Shown here piece by piece: positions 1 through 14,200 of a stretch of 64,000 bases of DNA. The number at the start of each line of letters is the position of its first letter. The first letter of the stretch is position 1. Position numbers and translations under genes: made by a program. This stretch comes from Sipunculus nudus (taxonomy: Eukaryota; Annelida; Sipuncula; Golfingiida; Sipunculidae). The notes under the pieces are model-generated. The model did not search any database. It was not told the origin of the DNA and worked only from the letters and a program-made list of their open reading frames with translations. The stretch is taken from NCBI GenBank assembly GCA_026874595.1, contig CM049320.1, positions 50,001 to 114,000 of the forward strand, given 5' to 3'.

Positions 1-25
1 CCAGGGGTCTCGACGCTCAGATGAC

Positions 26-37
26 CTAATCAACGAC
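26..37 (-). CDS. Candidate terminal exon (V-V-D-stop)
   Basis: A 52-nt stretch (89-38) begins with the donor GTAAGT, is rich in T, and ends GTTTGTCACAAG, so it could be a very short final intron. Joining in phase 0 gives three codons and TAG. The other introns of this gene are 335 nt or longer, and the transcript could instead splice beyond the window edge. Confidence 0.35.
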   Translation of the reverse strand, partial: VVD

Positions 38-2722
38 CTTGTGACAAACAAATATAAAAAAATAACAAAAATATTGACAAGGTACTTACACGTTTTCGGG
101 CCAACATATCGGTGGCCTGGAGGGCCCCCTCCACCCTGGAGGTCACGTCATAGTGCCTGTCTGCTGTGGACACTCTGTGACACATATGCTTTGCCAGTAG
201 ATTCCGGTCCAGTTGCGTGTGATCCACCTCGCGAACCTTAAAGTAAGATGGCATCTTTTCACACAAATTGCAATTTAATTTGTTCAATGTGCTACACCAT
301 TCGCAACTTTGAACTATCACGTAGCACATGTAAACAACAAAAGCACCGCAAGTGTCAATAATAACCCCATTAATTTGAATTCTCTGTATACTTTGAGCCG
401 TCTCCTTGTTCAGTGAGCACTCACCTCATTTAATGTGTACACATTATGCAGAAACGTTTTTAGTAAATAGGAATAGGAACTTTCAGAAAATCCAATTGAC
501 TTCCCGCAGGTTTCCCCGGCGATATAAAGAAGAACAATGACCATTGAAAGAATATACGTAAACATTACTTACATGAGTAACAGCGGCCTTCCGCAGGAGG
601 CTGGCGGAAATGGGTTTGGACCCCATCGCCTCCTTCCACGCCGACTGCACAGCTTTGTTGAAGTTTGAGTTCGTGAGTTTTTCCCCCGACCGCCCGACAA
701 ACATGCACGGGCATGTTTGGATGGCCAGGTCTCTCCGGATATATTTGACCCAGACGTCGAGTTGGTCTGAGTGTTTTGTGTCGACAACAAGCGTGGAGGG
801 GCCGTAACTAGCCGTTGTCTTGTGCCTGGCAACCTATAAATACAGGCATCAAAATGTTATACCTTGATTAATTTGTAACTGTTGTAAATAGAATCCGGAT
901 TCTATGAAACTGTCACATGAAGGCAAACATCCTTTTTATGCGCTTAGTGTTCATATTAGTGTTTGTTAGTAACATTTTGTGATTGGGTTTAAAGGTTTAC
1001 TTTTTATGGCCTGATTATGGTGAAGTTTGACCTTTCTACAACCCAGGCGAAATAAATTTGAACAAGTCGGCGTGATGAGTAGGGACTAAGTCTTCCACAT
1101 ATATACCATATCTACTATTATCTAGACGTAACAACAGTGCTACAACGGTCACATGAACAGCATTATTCGAATTGATTCTTCAACTTTTCGGAAAAATTGA
1201 CAAAAAATTACTTTAATTGCCCAACTACTAATTTATTATGACACGATATGGTAGAAATAGATAAAATTGTCTGGCACATCAAAACATTGTACAACTCACC
1301 ATCTTTGTTCCACATTAAGCAGTTTGAATTGTAAACCAGACTCTTTATTCCGTCGAAGTTGATTAAAATGGAGACTACTTTAAATGTTAGAAAAGAGTGT
1401 TACGTACCAGAATAACTTTCCGGTTGCCGTGGACACTGGCATTTTGGTAATCTTTAACCGTCATGTTAATGATGGGGCTAGGCCTTGTGGCGTTGTGGAT
1501 CAGAAACTGCAGAAGCAGATGGTTTCGCATTTTGATAGTGGGTCCAGATTTAGTTTTAAAATACACTTCCATCTGTTTAGCGTATGGGCTGGTCAAGTAG
1601 TTGGCGATATCTTTGGCCGTCGGTATTTTAGTCTGTTCCTCAATCCTTAGTTCAGCTTGCCTCTGAGAGTAGTTTTTCGAGGTTGCCTTGAGCCAGTTCT
1701 TTAGAAGATTTTGGACAACATTCAAAGATGCCGATGTAACGTTGGACAATGGACCCTGTTCTTGCACACGGAATGTCAGGAAATTCGTGTAAAGCTGCAA
1801 GGAATGGATATAGCTCCTGAAGGTCCCGGGCTGAGAATTTTCTATGATATGTTTAATGTGTCCAGACTGCATGGAGTCCTGGAGCCCGGATGTTGTAAAG
1901 TGATGCACATCTTTGACATCCTTCAACATCTTCTCAACTTGGGAGGAGTGTTGTAATGCGGACTTGTCAGAGCGGGCCCCGCCGCTGAACGATGTAAGGT
2001 GCGTCTGGAACTCTTCCAGTAACAGGTTGGGTGAGGCTGGCACCTTAAAATAGCGTTTGTGCAGATCTGTGCCCCGCTTAAATCCGTGCACGGTGACGAG
2101 GTGGGAGTCTAGTCGCTGGCCGACGAAGGGGCAGCCAGCGACACTGCAGCTACTCAGTTGTGTTGTTTCTACCTTCACTTCTGGGTGTACCGATCTCATG
2201 TGCCTTTTCAGGTTGCTCTTACGCTGTTTGCATATAGGGCACATGGCCCCTGAACCTCTGCGAGCCCCAATCCTGTGGCGTCGGCGCCCCCTGTCACCTG
2301 CCAACAAAAATAATAAGTGAAACATGGACTACGACACCAAACTTGCTTAACAAAGTTGTGGAGAAGGATATCTACAGACAAGCCTGTGCATTGTATAGAT
2401 AGCGGCCCCAAACAAGAGTCGCTTCACACATAAGAGCTGTGTTAAAGCCAGATTCTGCTGAAGTTTAGGACCAAAACAAGGTAAGATTTGGACCATGACA
2501 ACGTAAATTTGCGACCATAATATCGTAGGTTTTAGACCATAACACTCAAGGTTTAGGACCGTAACGTAACTTTAGCAACATAACACTAAGTTTAGAACCA
2601 TAAGAGTGAAGTTAAACAGCCAGGGTCCGCATCGTCCTACAGTGATACATACATACATATATGCATACATGCGTACATACATACATACATACACATACCC
2701 ATGTTATGTTGTATACACACTT

Positions 2723-2779
<57 letters not shown>

Positions 2780-2819
2780 CACGTACGTTTAGGACCATAA
2801 CAGTGACATTACACAGCCA

Positions 2820-2867
<48 letters not shown>

Positions 2868-5800
2868 TCATATACCATATATAAATACATATATTTTTAG
2901 ATATATACCTAAATATACACACATATTTACATACATTTGTCAACAGTATTCTAAGCTTAGGTTTAGAACCATGAGACTGTTAGTTTAGGACCATAACAAT
3001 GTAAGTTTAGGACTATAACACTTTATCTTTGAACCATAACCCTGTAAGCTGTCGCCTATGTTTATGATCAAAGGGGTTATGTTTACTCCTTCATTTGTTA
3101 TCATCAAAGAGCGTTTTTTTCACCTGTGTTTAATATCAAGCTCGTTTATATTTTCACCTCTATTTATTGTAAAGGAGATTGTTTTCTACTGTTTATTATC
3201 AAGGAGTGTTAAGTTGTAACTTATGTTTATGATCAAATAAGTCACGTTTTCACCTGTGTTTATCATAATTAAGGAGATAATGTTTTCATCTGTGTTGATG
3301 ATAAAGGAAGTCATATTTTCACCTTTGTTAATAATCAAGGTGTTCATGTTTCACCTGTTTTATTGTTCTTCTAATATATAAAGACATCCAGGAAAAAACA
3401 GAGCACATTGAGGGAAAATCTGGTGTTTTTCTGAAAAGTTGAATGCACCCTTGCATGAATTTTAATTATATTATGTGTGCGTAAAGAATCAGTAACATTA
3501 CACTACAGATACAGTAAAACCGAATAAATAAATAAATGTTACAGATACCCGAGTGTTATTTATTGAAGCTTTAAACTGGGAAATGCATGCCTGAGAATAT
3601 GAAACAGCATTGCGGGTGACAGGAATAGTACAAGGAATGCTATGGAGTATAAGGTGTGTCTGCACAACTTTTATTAAATTGTAAATTTTTCTAATATATA
3701 AAGACATCAAGGATAAATATGTGGAGCACATTGTATGACAATCTGGGTGAATATTAATGAAAAGTTCCCTGTACACTTGCATAAGTGTGAATTTTCTAAT
3801 ATGTATATAATGAAACAGTCACATGACATAACAGATTAAGTTAATACGAAATAAAAAGATAAGTCACAGAGAGTCCGACTGTTAGTTATGGAGTAACAAG
3901 GATTCTTTGGTTATCCCATTCAATGACTTAAATAGTTTTACACGACCCTGTTCTTTCATATTTTTAAAGTTTTGCATGGAAACTAAGAATAAATGACTAA
4001 TCTGGGAAATATGGGAATGAGAATATGCAACAACATCACTACCTTCTTGGCACGGCTCCAATTGCGTTTCCTCCTCTTGGACCGCCGCTTCCCCTTGGTC
4101 TGCTGTAAAAGAATGATATGTACAGACAAGTTTTGCTACTGTAGAGATAGCGGCTGCACAGAAGAGTTGCTTCCCATTTAGGCTGATGGGAAAAGGCAAA
4201 CGCAGTTGTGGAGAGATGGTCTCTGACCACTGTGGGTGAAATGATATACAGCCATTTTGTACACAGTGCCAAAGGGAATTGGCCAAGGAATGCTATCGAG
4301 TATCAGGTGTTTCAGCACCACTTTGATCAAATTGTAACGTTTTTAATATATAAAGACGTCCAGGATAAACCTGTGAAGCACATTGTATGACAATCTGGGC
4401 AAATATTAATGAAATGTTCACTGCATAATTGCATTAAATTCTAATTTTCTTATATGTATGTAAAGAAACAGTCACATAACACAACGAATTAAGTTAATAC
4501 GAAAATTCAGATAAGTCACAGAGAGTGCGTATGTTATTTGTGGAGTAACATAGATTCTTTGGTTATCCCATCCGTTGCATTAAATAGTTTTACACGACCC
4601 TGTTCTTTCATATTTTTAAAGTTTTGCATGGAAACTAAGAATAAATGACTAATCTGGGAAATATGGGCATGAAAATATGCAACAACATCACTACCTTCTT
4701 TGCACGGCTCCAATTGCGTTTCCTCCTCTTGCACCGTCGCTTCGCATAGGCCTGCTGTAAAAGAAGAACATGTACTGACAAGGTTTTCGACTGTATAGAT
4801 AGCTGTTGCACAGAAGAGTTGCTTCCCATTGAGGCTGATGGGAAAAAGCAAACGCAGTTGTGGAGAGATGGTCTCTGACCACTGTTTGTGAAATGATTAA
4901 CAGACATTTTGTACACAGTGCCAAAGGGAATAGGCCAAGGAATGCTATCGAGAATAAGGTGTGTCAGCACAACTTTTATAAAATTATAACGTTTTTAATT
5001 TATAAAGGCGTCCAGGATAAACATGTGAAGCACATTGTATGACAATCTGGGCAAATATTAATGAAATGTTCACTGTACAATTGCATTAAATTCTAATTTT
5101 CTTATATGTATGTGAAGAAACAGTCACATTACACAACAAGTTAATTTAATACGAAAAATACAGATAAGTCACAGAGAGTCTGAGTGTTAGTTATGGAGTA
5201 ACAAGGATTCTTTGGTTATCCCATTCATTGCATTAAATAGTTTTACACGACCCTGTTCTTTCATTTTTTAAAGTTTGGCATGGAAACTAAGAATAAATGA
5301 CTAATCGGGGAAATATGGGCATGAAAATATGCAACAACATCACTACCTTCTTTGCTCGGGTCCAATTGCGTTTCCTCCTCTTGCACCGCCGCTTCGCCTA
5401 GGCCTGCTGTAAAAGAAGGACACGTACAGACAAGGTTTTCGACTGTACAGATAGCTGTTGCACAGAAGAGTTGCTTCCCATTGAGGCTGATGGGAAAAAG
5501 AAAACGCAGTTGTGGAGAGATGGTCTCTGACCACTGTGGGTGAAATGATATACAGCCATTTTGTACATAGAGCCAAAGGGAAATGGCCAAGGAATGCTAT
5601 CGAGTATAAGGTGTTTCAGCACCACTTTGATCAAATTGTAACGTTTTTAATATATAAAGACGTCCAGGATAAACCTGTGAAGCACATTGTATGACAATCT
5701 GGGCAAATATTAATGAAATGTTCACTGTATAATTGCATTAAATTCTAATTTTCTTATATGTATGTAAAGAAACAGTCACATAACACAACGAATTAAGTTA

Positions 5801-8800
5801 ATACGAAAATTCAGATAAGTCACAGAGAGTGCGTATGTTATTTGTGGAGTAACATAGATTCTTTGGTTATCCCATCCGTTGCATTAAATAGTTTTACACG
5901 ACCCTGTTCTTTCATATTTTTAAAGTTTTGCATGGAAACTAAGAATAAATGACTAATCTGGGAAATATGGGCATGAAAATATGCAACAACATCACTACCT
6001 TCTTTGCAAGGCTCCAATTGCGTTTCCTCCTCTTGCACCGTCGCTTCGCATAGGCCTGCTGTAAAAGAAGAACATGTACTGACAAGGTTTTCGACTGTAT
6101 AGATAGCTGTTGCACAGAAGAGTTGCTTCCCATTGAGGCTGATGGGAAAAAGCAAACGCAGTTGTGGAGAGATGGTCTCTGACCACTGTTTGTGAAATGA
6201 TTAACAGCCATTTTGTACACAGTGCCAAAGGGAATAGGCCAAGGAATGCTACCGAGTATAAGGTGTGTCAGCACAACTTTTATAAAATTGTAACGTTTTT
6301 AATTTATAAAGGCGTCCAGGATAAACATGTGAAGCACATTGTATGACAAACTGGGCAAATATTAATGAAATGTTCACTGTACAATTGCATTAAATTCTAA
6401 TTTTCTTATATGTATGTGAAGAAGCAGTCACATTACACAACAAGTTAATTTAATACGAAAAATACAGATAAGTCACAGAGAGTCTGAGTGTTAGTTATGG
6501 AGTAACAAGGATTCTTTGGTTCTCCCATTCATTGCATTAAATAGTTTTACACGACCCTGTTCTTTCATTTTTTAAAGTTTGGCATGGAAACTAAGAATAA
6601 ATGATTAATCGGGGAAATATGGGCATGAAAATATGCAACAACATCACTACCTTCTTTGCTCGGGTCCAATTGCGTTTCCTCCTCTTGCACCGCCGCTTCG
6701 CCTAGGCCTGCTGTAAAAGAAGGACACGTACAGACAAGGTTTTCGACTGTATAGATAGCTGTTGCACAGAAGAGTTGCTTCCGATTGAGGCTGATGGGAA
6801 AAAGCAAACGCAGTTGTGGAGAGATGGTCTCTGACCACTGTGGGTGAAATGATATACAGCCATTTTGTACACAGAGCCAAAGGGAATAGGCCAAGAAATG
6901 CTATCGAGTATCAGGTGTTTCAGCACCACTTTTATCAAATTGTAACGTTTTTAATATATAAAGACGTCCAGGATAAACCTGTGAAGCACATTGTATGACA
7001 ATCTGGGCAAATATTAATGAAATGTTCACTGTATAATTGCATTAAATTCTAATTTTCTTATATGTATGTAAAGAAACAGTCACATAACACAACGAATTAA
7101 GTTAATACGAAAATTCAGATAAGTCACAGAGAGTGCGTATGTTATTTGTGGAGTAACATAGATTCTTTGGTTATCCCATCCGTTGCATTAAATAGTTTTA
7201 CACGACCCTGTTCTTTCATATTTTTAAAGTTTTGCATGGAAACTAAGAATAAATGACTAATCTGGGAAATATGGGCATGAAAATATGCAACAACATGACT
7301 ACCTTCTTTGCACGGCTCCAATTGCGTTTCCTCCTCTTGCACCGTCGCTTCGCATAGGCCTGCTGTAAAAGAAGAACATGTACTGACAAGGATTTCGACT
7401 GTGTAGATAGCTGTTGCACAGAAGAGTTGCTTCCCATTGAGGCTGATGGGAAAAGCAAACGCAGTTGTGGAGAGATGGTCTCTGACCACTGTTTGTGAAA
7501 TGATTAACAGCCATTTTGTACACAGTGCCAAAGGGAATAGGCCAAGGAATGCTACCGAGTATAAGGTGTGTCAGCACAACTTTTATAAAATTGTAACGTT
7601 TTTAATTTATAAAGGCGTCCAGGATAAACATGTGAAGCACATTGTATGACAAACTGGGCAAATATTAATGAAATGTTCACTGTACAATTGCATTAAATTC
7701 TAATTTTCTTATATGTATGTGAAGAAGCAGTCACATTACACAACAAGTTAATTTAATACGAATAATACAGATAAGTCACAGAGAGTCTGAGTGTTAGTTA
7801 TGGAGTAACAAGGATTCTTTGGTTATCCCATTCATTGCATTAAATAGTTTTACACGATCCTGTTCTTTCATTTTTTAAAGTTTGGCATGGAAACTAAGAA
7901 TAAATGATTAATCGGGGAAATATGGGCATGAAAATATGCAACAACATCACTACCTTCTTTGCTCGGGTCCAATTGCGTTTCCTTCTCTTGCACCGCCGCT
8001 TCGCCTAGGCCTGCTGTAAAAGAAGGACACGTACAGACAAGGTTTTCGACTGTATAGATAGCTGTTGCACAGAAGAGTTGCTTCCGATTGAGGCTGATGG
8101 GAAAAAGCAAACGCAGTTGTGGAGAGATGGTCTCTGACCACTGTGGGTGAAATGATATACAGCCATTTTGTACATAGAGCCAAAGGGAATAGGCCAAGAA
8201 ATGCTATCGAGTATAAGGTGTTTCAGCACCACTTTTATCAAATTGTAACGTTTTTAATATATAAAGACGTCCAGGATAAACCTGTGAAGCACATTGTATG
8301 ACAATCTGGGCAAATATTAATGAAATGTTCACTGTATAATTGCATTAAATTCTAATTTTCTTATATGTATGTAAAGAAACAGTCACATAACACAACGAAT
8401 TAAGTTAATACGAAAATTCAGATAAGTCACAGAGAGTGCGTATGTTATTTGTGGAGTAACATAGATTCTTTGGTTATCCCATCCGTTGCATTAAATAGTT
8501 TTACACGACCCTGTTCTTTCATATTTTTAAAGTTTTGCATGGAAACTAAGAATAAATGACTAATCTGGGAAATATGGGCATGAAAATATGCAACAACATC
8601 ACTACCTTCTTTGCAAGGCTCCAATTGCGTTTCCTCCTCTTGCACCGTCGCTTCGCATAGGCCTGCTGTAAAAGAAGAACATGTACTGACAAGATTTTCG
8701 ACTGTATAGATAGCTGTTGCACAGAAGAGTTGCTTCCCATTGAGGCTGATGGGAAAAGCAAACGCAGTTGTGGAGAGATGGTCTCTGACCACTGTTTGTG

Positions 8801-9938
8801 AAATGATTAACAGCCATTTTGTACACAGTGCCAAAGGGAATAGGCCAAGGAATGCTACCGAGTATAAGGTGTGTCAGCACAACTTTTATAAAATTGTAAC
8901 GTTTTTAATTTATAAAGGCGTCCAGGATAAACATGTGAAGCACATTGTATGACAAACTGGGCAAATATTAATGAAATGTTCACTGTACAATTGCATTAAA
9001 TTCTAATTTTCTTATATGTATGTGAAGAAGCAGTCACATTACACAACAAGTTAATTTAATACGAATAATACAGATAAGTCACAGAGAGTCTGAGTGTTAG
9101 TTATGGAGTAACAAGGATTCTTTGGTTATCCCATTCATTGCATTAAATAGTTTTACACGATCCTGTTCTTTCATTTTTTAAAGTTTGGCATGGAAACTAA
9201 GAATAAATGATTAATCGGGGAAATATGGGCATGAAAATATGCAACAACATCACTACCTTCTTTGCTCGGGTCCAATTGCGTTTCCTTCTCTTGCACCGCC
9301 GCTTCGCCTAGGCCTGCTGTAAAAGAAGGACACGTACAGACAAGGTTTTCGACTGTATAGATAGCTGTTGCACAGAAGAGTTGCTTCCGATTGAGGCTGA
9401 TGGGAAAAAGCAAACGCAGTTGTGGAGAGATGGTCTCTGACCACTGTGGGTGAAATGATATACAGCCATTTTGTACACAGAGCCAAAGGGAATAGGCCAA
9501 GGAATGCTATCGAGTATAAGGTGTGTCAGCACAACTTTTATCAAATTGTAACGTTTTTAATATATAAAGACGTCCAGGATAAACCTGTGAAGCACATTGT
9601 ATGACAATCTGAGCAAATATTAATGAAATGTTCACTGTATAATAGCATTAAATTCTAATTTTCTCATATGTATGTGAAGAAACAGTCACATTACACAACA
9701 AGTTAAGTTATGCAACAGCATCAATACCTTTATTGCAAGGCTCCAATTGCGTTTCCTCCTTTTGGACCACCGCTTCCCCTTGGCCTGTTGTAAAAGAAGG
9801 ATATGTACAGACAAGGCATATAAGATTTTATATATATAAGATACATACGGTTTTGTATCAAATTTAGTATTATGCTGTGGGGGGGGGGGGGGGTGGTAAT
9901 TCGGAGCCAGATAACTCAGAGAATATGTCACAGTATGC

Positions 9939-10001
<63 letters not shown>

Positions 10002-11211
10002 GATCTGGCCCGAGGGTAATCTGATGGTTGTGCCTGCAACAAAACACAGTCTAATTAAAAAAAGTTTACATGGGTTACATGGGTTCACACGGGACACATG
10101 GGTCACGTCGCTCAGCTGAAGTTGGAAAAAAATTGGAACTTAAACGTCATCATGTAACTGATATATGAGAAGTAAAATATAGTTTTATTAATATTCTTTT
10201 TCATAAAAATAAATATTGAAAATATGAAAAATGAGAGAACAACAAACCCAATCACTGAGGCAAGAAAATAATGAACAAAGTTTTGTATTAATTTTTTTTA
10301 ATAAGTATATTTGTAATATACAAATTTCACTAAACAGTTTCAGTCGTATATATTTGAATATTTAAGTTGATTAAAATATTTTAAATTGCATCAACATTTC
10401 TAGTTAATCTGGTCAGGCAACATCACATCATTTACGCAGATGTTCTGATGGTTTCTGAAATATAATTTTTTTTTTAAATGTGCTATAACAATACTTATCT
10501 GGGAAAAAATCTTGATTCACGATTGAAACAAGAGACCCATGGGTCTCGTGGCTCAGCTGAATTTTTTGGAAATTTTTGTCAAATATAAATATACATGATT
10601 TTTATATATATATAAAATAACATTTTATTAAAATGTACCTATTTCGTTTGTTAAATATATTAGCATTTGAAAAGCTAAGAGGAAATAGCCCTGCTTCTGA
10701 TAATTAAACATTAATTATATGTTTTATTAACTAATTCTGTGCACAGTTATGGTTTATATGAAAGATATAGAAGAGTCTGATGATCAAATATTTCAGTTAA
10801 CATGCCTAACACTATGCAATGTCAATGATAGTTGTCTAAAAGCCCTGTTAACATGTCTAACAGTCTGCACCGTCACTGATACTTGTCTAAAAGCACTGTT
10901 AACATGTCTTACAGTCTGCACGATCACTGAAGCTTGTCTATAGCCCACTTAACATGTCTAACAGTCTGCACGGTCACTGATACTTGTCTAAAAGCCCTGT
11001 TAACATGTCTAACAGTCTGCACGGTCACTGATACTTGTCTAAAAGCCCTGTTAACATGTCTTACAGTCTCCACGGTCACTGATACTTGTCTAAAAGCCCA
11101 GTTGACATGTCTAACAGTCTGTACGGTTACTGATACTTGTCTAAAAGCCCTGTTAACATGCCTAACAGTCATTCATACATACCGATATTCATTCATAAAT
11201 ACCTGTAAACA

Positions 11212-11274
<63 letters not shown>

Positions 11275-14200
11275 CAATGTCAACTGTATTCTAAGCTTAA
11301 GTTTGGGAGCATAATTCTATATGTTTAGCACCATAACCATAAGTTTAGGACCATACCATCGTAAGTTTAGGATCATAACACTGTTAGTTTAGCACCATAT
11401 CAATGTAATTTTAGGATCCTAACATAAGTGTAGGACCATAACGCTAAGTTTAAGACCATAGCACTTCAAGTTTAGGAACATAACGTAAATTTAGGACCAT
11501 ATCACTGTATGTTTAGGAACCTAACAATGTAAGGTTATGGACATAGTGTACGTCTACGACCATAACACTGTACCTTTAGGACCATAACATGTTGAGTTGA
11601 GGACCTTAACACTGTCTGCAGTTGAAATTACAGTCACTTGTCAGTGTTAGGAGCATAACCCGTCGAGTGTACGTTTATGACCATAACATGTTGAGTTGAG
11701 GACCTTAACACTGTCTTAAGTTGAAATTAGAATCACTTGTGGTAAAGCACTGTTCACATGTCAAACAGTATGCACGATCCCTGATACTTGTCTAAAAGTC
11801 ATGTCAACAGGTCTAACAGTCTGCACGGTCACTGATACTTCTCTAAAAGCCCAGTTAACATGTCTATCAGTCTGCACGGTCACTGATACTTGTCTGAAAT
11901 CCCAATTAAGATGTCTAACAGTGTCCATGGTTATGGACGCTGTTGTTAACGTTGACTTAAATACAAAGATGAACCGAGAAAGGTTAGTAATGATGCACAG
12001 CCATTACGTCCACAATGGAAATAAGTGAAAGAGTTCGTTTTCATATTGATCACAATGTTTTGGGGCACACGAACTTTCCATGTTATTCGTTATAACGGAT
12101 GAGAGAGTCCTAGGTAAACAATACTTATTGCTGCTACAAGGACACACGGTCCTGGAGAGATGCTCCCTCATCGCTGTGTTAGTAATGATGTACAGACATT
12201 ATGTCTACAACGGAAATAAGGGAAAGAGTTCGTTTTTCATATTGACCACAATGTTTTTGGGCACACAATCTTTCCATGTTATTCGTTATAACGGGCGACA
12301 GAGTCCTAGGTCAAAAACAAGTGTCGCTGCTAAAAGAACTGATAACAATTAACTTTAGAGAGAGATTAATGAGAGAGATATATATAGAGAGAGATAGAGA
12401 GAAAAAAGGGGAAATACATGGAGTAGACATAAAGACCGTGATGGAAAAGTACTATACTGACATATGACAAAAATCAATGATTAATCAACATTATTCCATT
12501 AAAATAAAAATTACTCACTGGACATGTTTTTGTCTGTGTCGTCTGACGCCTCGCTTAACTGGCTGTCTTCTTCACCTGAATGAATAGATTTAAATCAGAA
12601 GGATTAATACATCGAAAAAGTGATCTTGTGCACAGATTGAACTCAGAACGGTACAATAAATTTTCTAAAATAAATTGAAATTGTTTTTATACCTTATATA
12701 TTAGTCTCGCCAGCTTCACTGTGACTGGAAGCTGATGTTAACGTTGAATTAAACACAAGCATCACGTTACTTGAGAGTGTAAGTTGGATAAGTGTTGCAT
12801 TCAATGTTCTGAACCGGATTCAATCTAACGCATGGCTGCGCAAAGAACAGTTTAACAGAGAAAGGCTAGTGGTATAGCTTCACCTGCGGATAAAAAGAAT
12901 ATGTACAGACAAACACGGTCCTGGAGAGATGCTGTCTCATCGCTGTGTTAGTAATGATGTACAGCCATTATGTACACAAAGGAAATAGGGGTAAGAGTTC
13001 GTTTTTCATATCGACCACAATGTTCTGGTGCACACAATCTTTCCATGTTATCCGTTATAACGGACGACAGGGTCCTAGGTAAAAAATACGTGTCGCTGCT
13101 AAAAGAACTGATAACAATTAACTGTAGAATTTTATGAGAGAGAGAGGGAGAAAGAAAGAAAAAGAGAGAGAGAGAAAAGGCGAAATACATTTAATAGATA
13201 TAAAGACCGTGATGGAAAAGTACTTAACGGACATATGCCAAAAATCAATGAATATTAAACATTATTCCATTAAAATAAAAATTACTCACTGGACATGACC
13301 ATGTCTTTGTCGTCTGACGCCTCGCTTAACTGGCTGTCTTCTTCACCTGAATGAATAGATTTAAATAAGAAGGATTAATAAATAGATTAAAATCAGAAGG
13401 ATTAATACATCGCAAAAGTGATCTTGGGCCCAGATTGAACTCAGAACGGGAAGATAACCTTTCTAAAAGAAATTGAAATTGTTTTCACCTTATATGTTAG
13501 TCTCGCGAGCTTCACTGTGACTGGAAGCTGATGTTAACGTTGAATTAAACACAAGCATCACGTTACTTGAGAGTGTAAGTTGGATAAGGGTTGCATTCAA
13601 TGTTGTGAACCGGATTCAATCTAACGCATGGCTGCGCAAAGAACAGTTTAACCGAGAAAGGCTAGTGGTATAGCTTCACTTGCGATTAAAACGAATATGT
13701 ACAGACAAACACGGTCCTGGAGAGATGCTGTCTCATCGCTGTGTTAGTAATGATGTACAGCCATTATGTACACAAAGGAAATAGGGGTAAGAGTTCGTTT
13801 TTCATATCGACCACAATGTTCTGGTGCACACAATCTTTCCATGTTATCCGTTGTAACGGACGACAGGGTCCTAGGTCAAAAATACGTGTCGCTGCTAAAA
13901 GAACTGATAACAATTAACTGTAGAATTTTATGAGAGAGAGAGGGAGAAAGAAAGAAAGAGAGAGAGAGAGAGAAAAGGCGAAATACATTTAATAGATATA
14001 AAGACCGTGATGAAAAGTACTAAACCGACATATGACAAAAATCAATGAATAATAAACATTATTCCAATAAAATAAAAATACTCACTGCATTCAATGTTTA
14101 GGTCTTTGTCGTCTGACGCCGCGCTTAACTGGCCGTCTTCTTCACCTAAATGAACAGATTTAAAACAGAACAATTAATACATAGGAAAAGTGATCTTGTG

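Larger units (their letters stand above)
237..2450 (-). other. Introns of the recombinase gene
   Basis: Introns 237-572 and 834-1407 separate the catalytic exons; 2298-4042 is the long intron before the zinc-finger exon. No other coding signal was recognised within 237-572, 834-1407 or 2298-2450. Confidence 0.6.

Noticed and set aside
1711-2320. Plus-strand open frames opposite the zinc-finger exon
   Set aside because: Antisense shadows of the real minus-strand coding exon.
4208-9604. Plus-strand 60-70 codon frames ([12 protein letters not shown]...) and minus-strand 77-129 codon frames repeated every 652 bp
   Set aside because: They recur by duplication of the unit. The minus-strand frames run through the splice acceptor and donor of the type II exon, and the plus-strand frames lie in its intron.
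10749-11314. Cys/Thr-rich 17-residue repeat protein ([17 protein letters not shown])
   Set aside because: Product of a 51-bp minisatellite that is open on both strands, lying within an intron of the minus-strand gene and running into an AT microsatellite.
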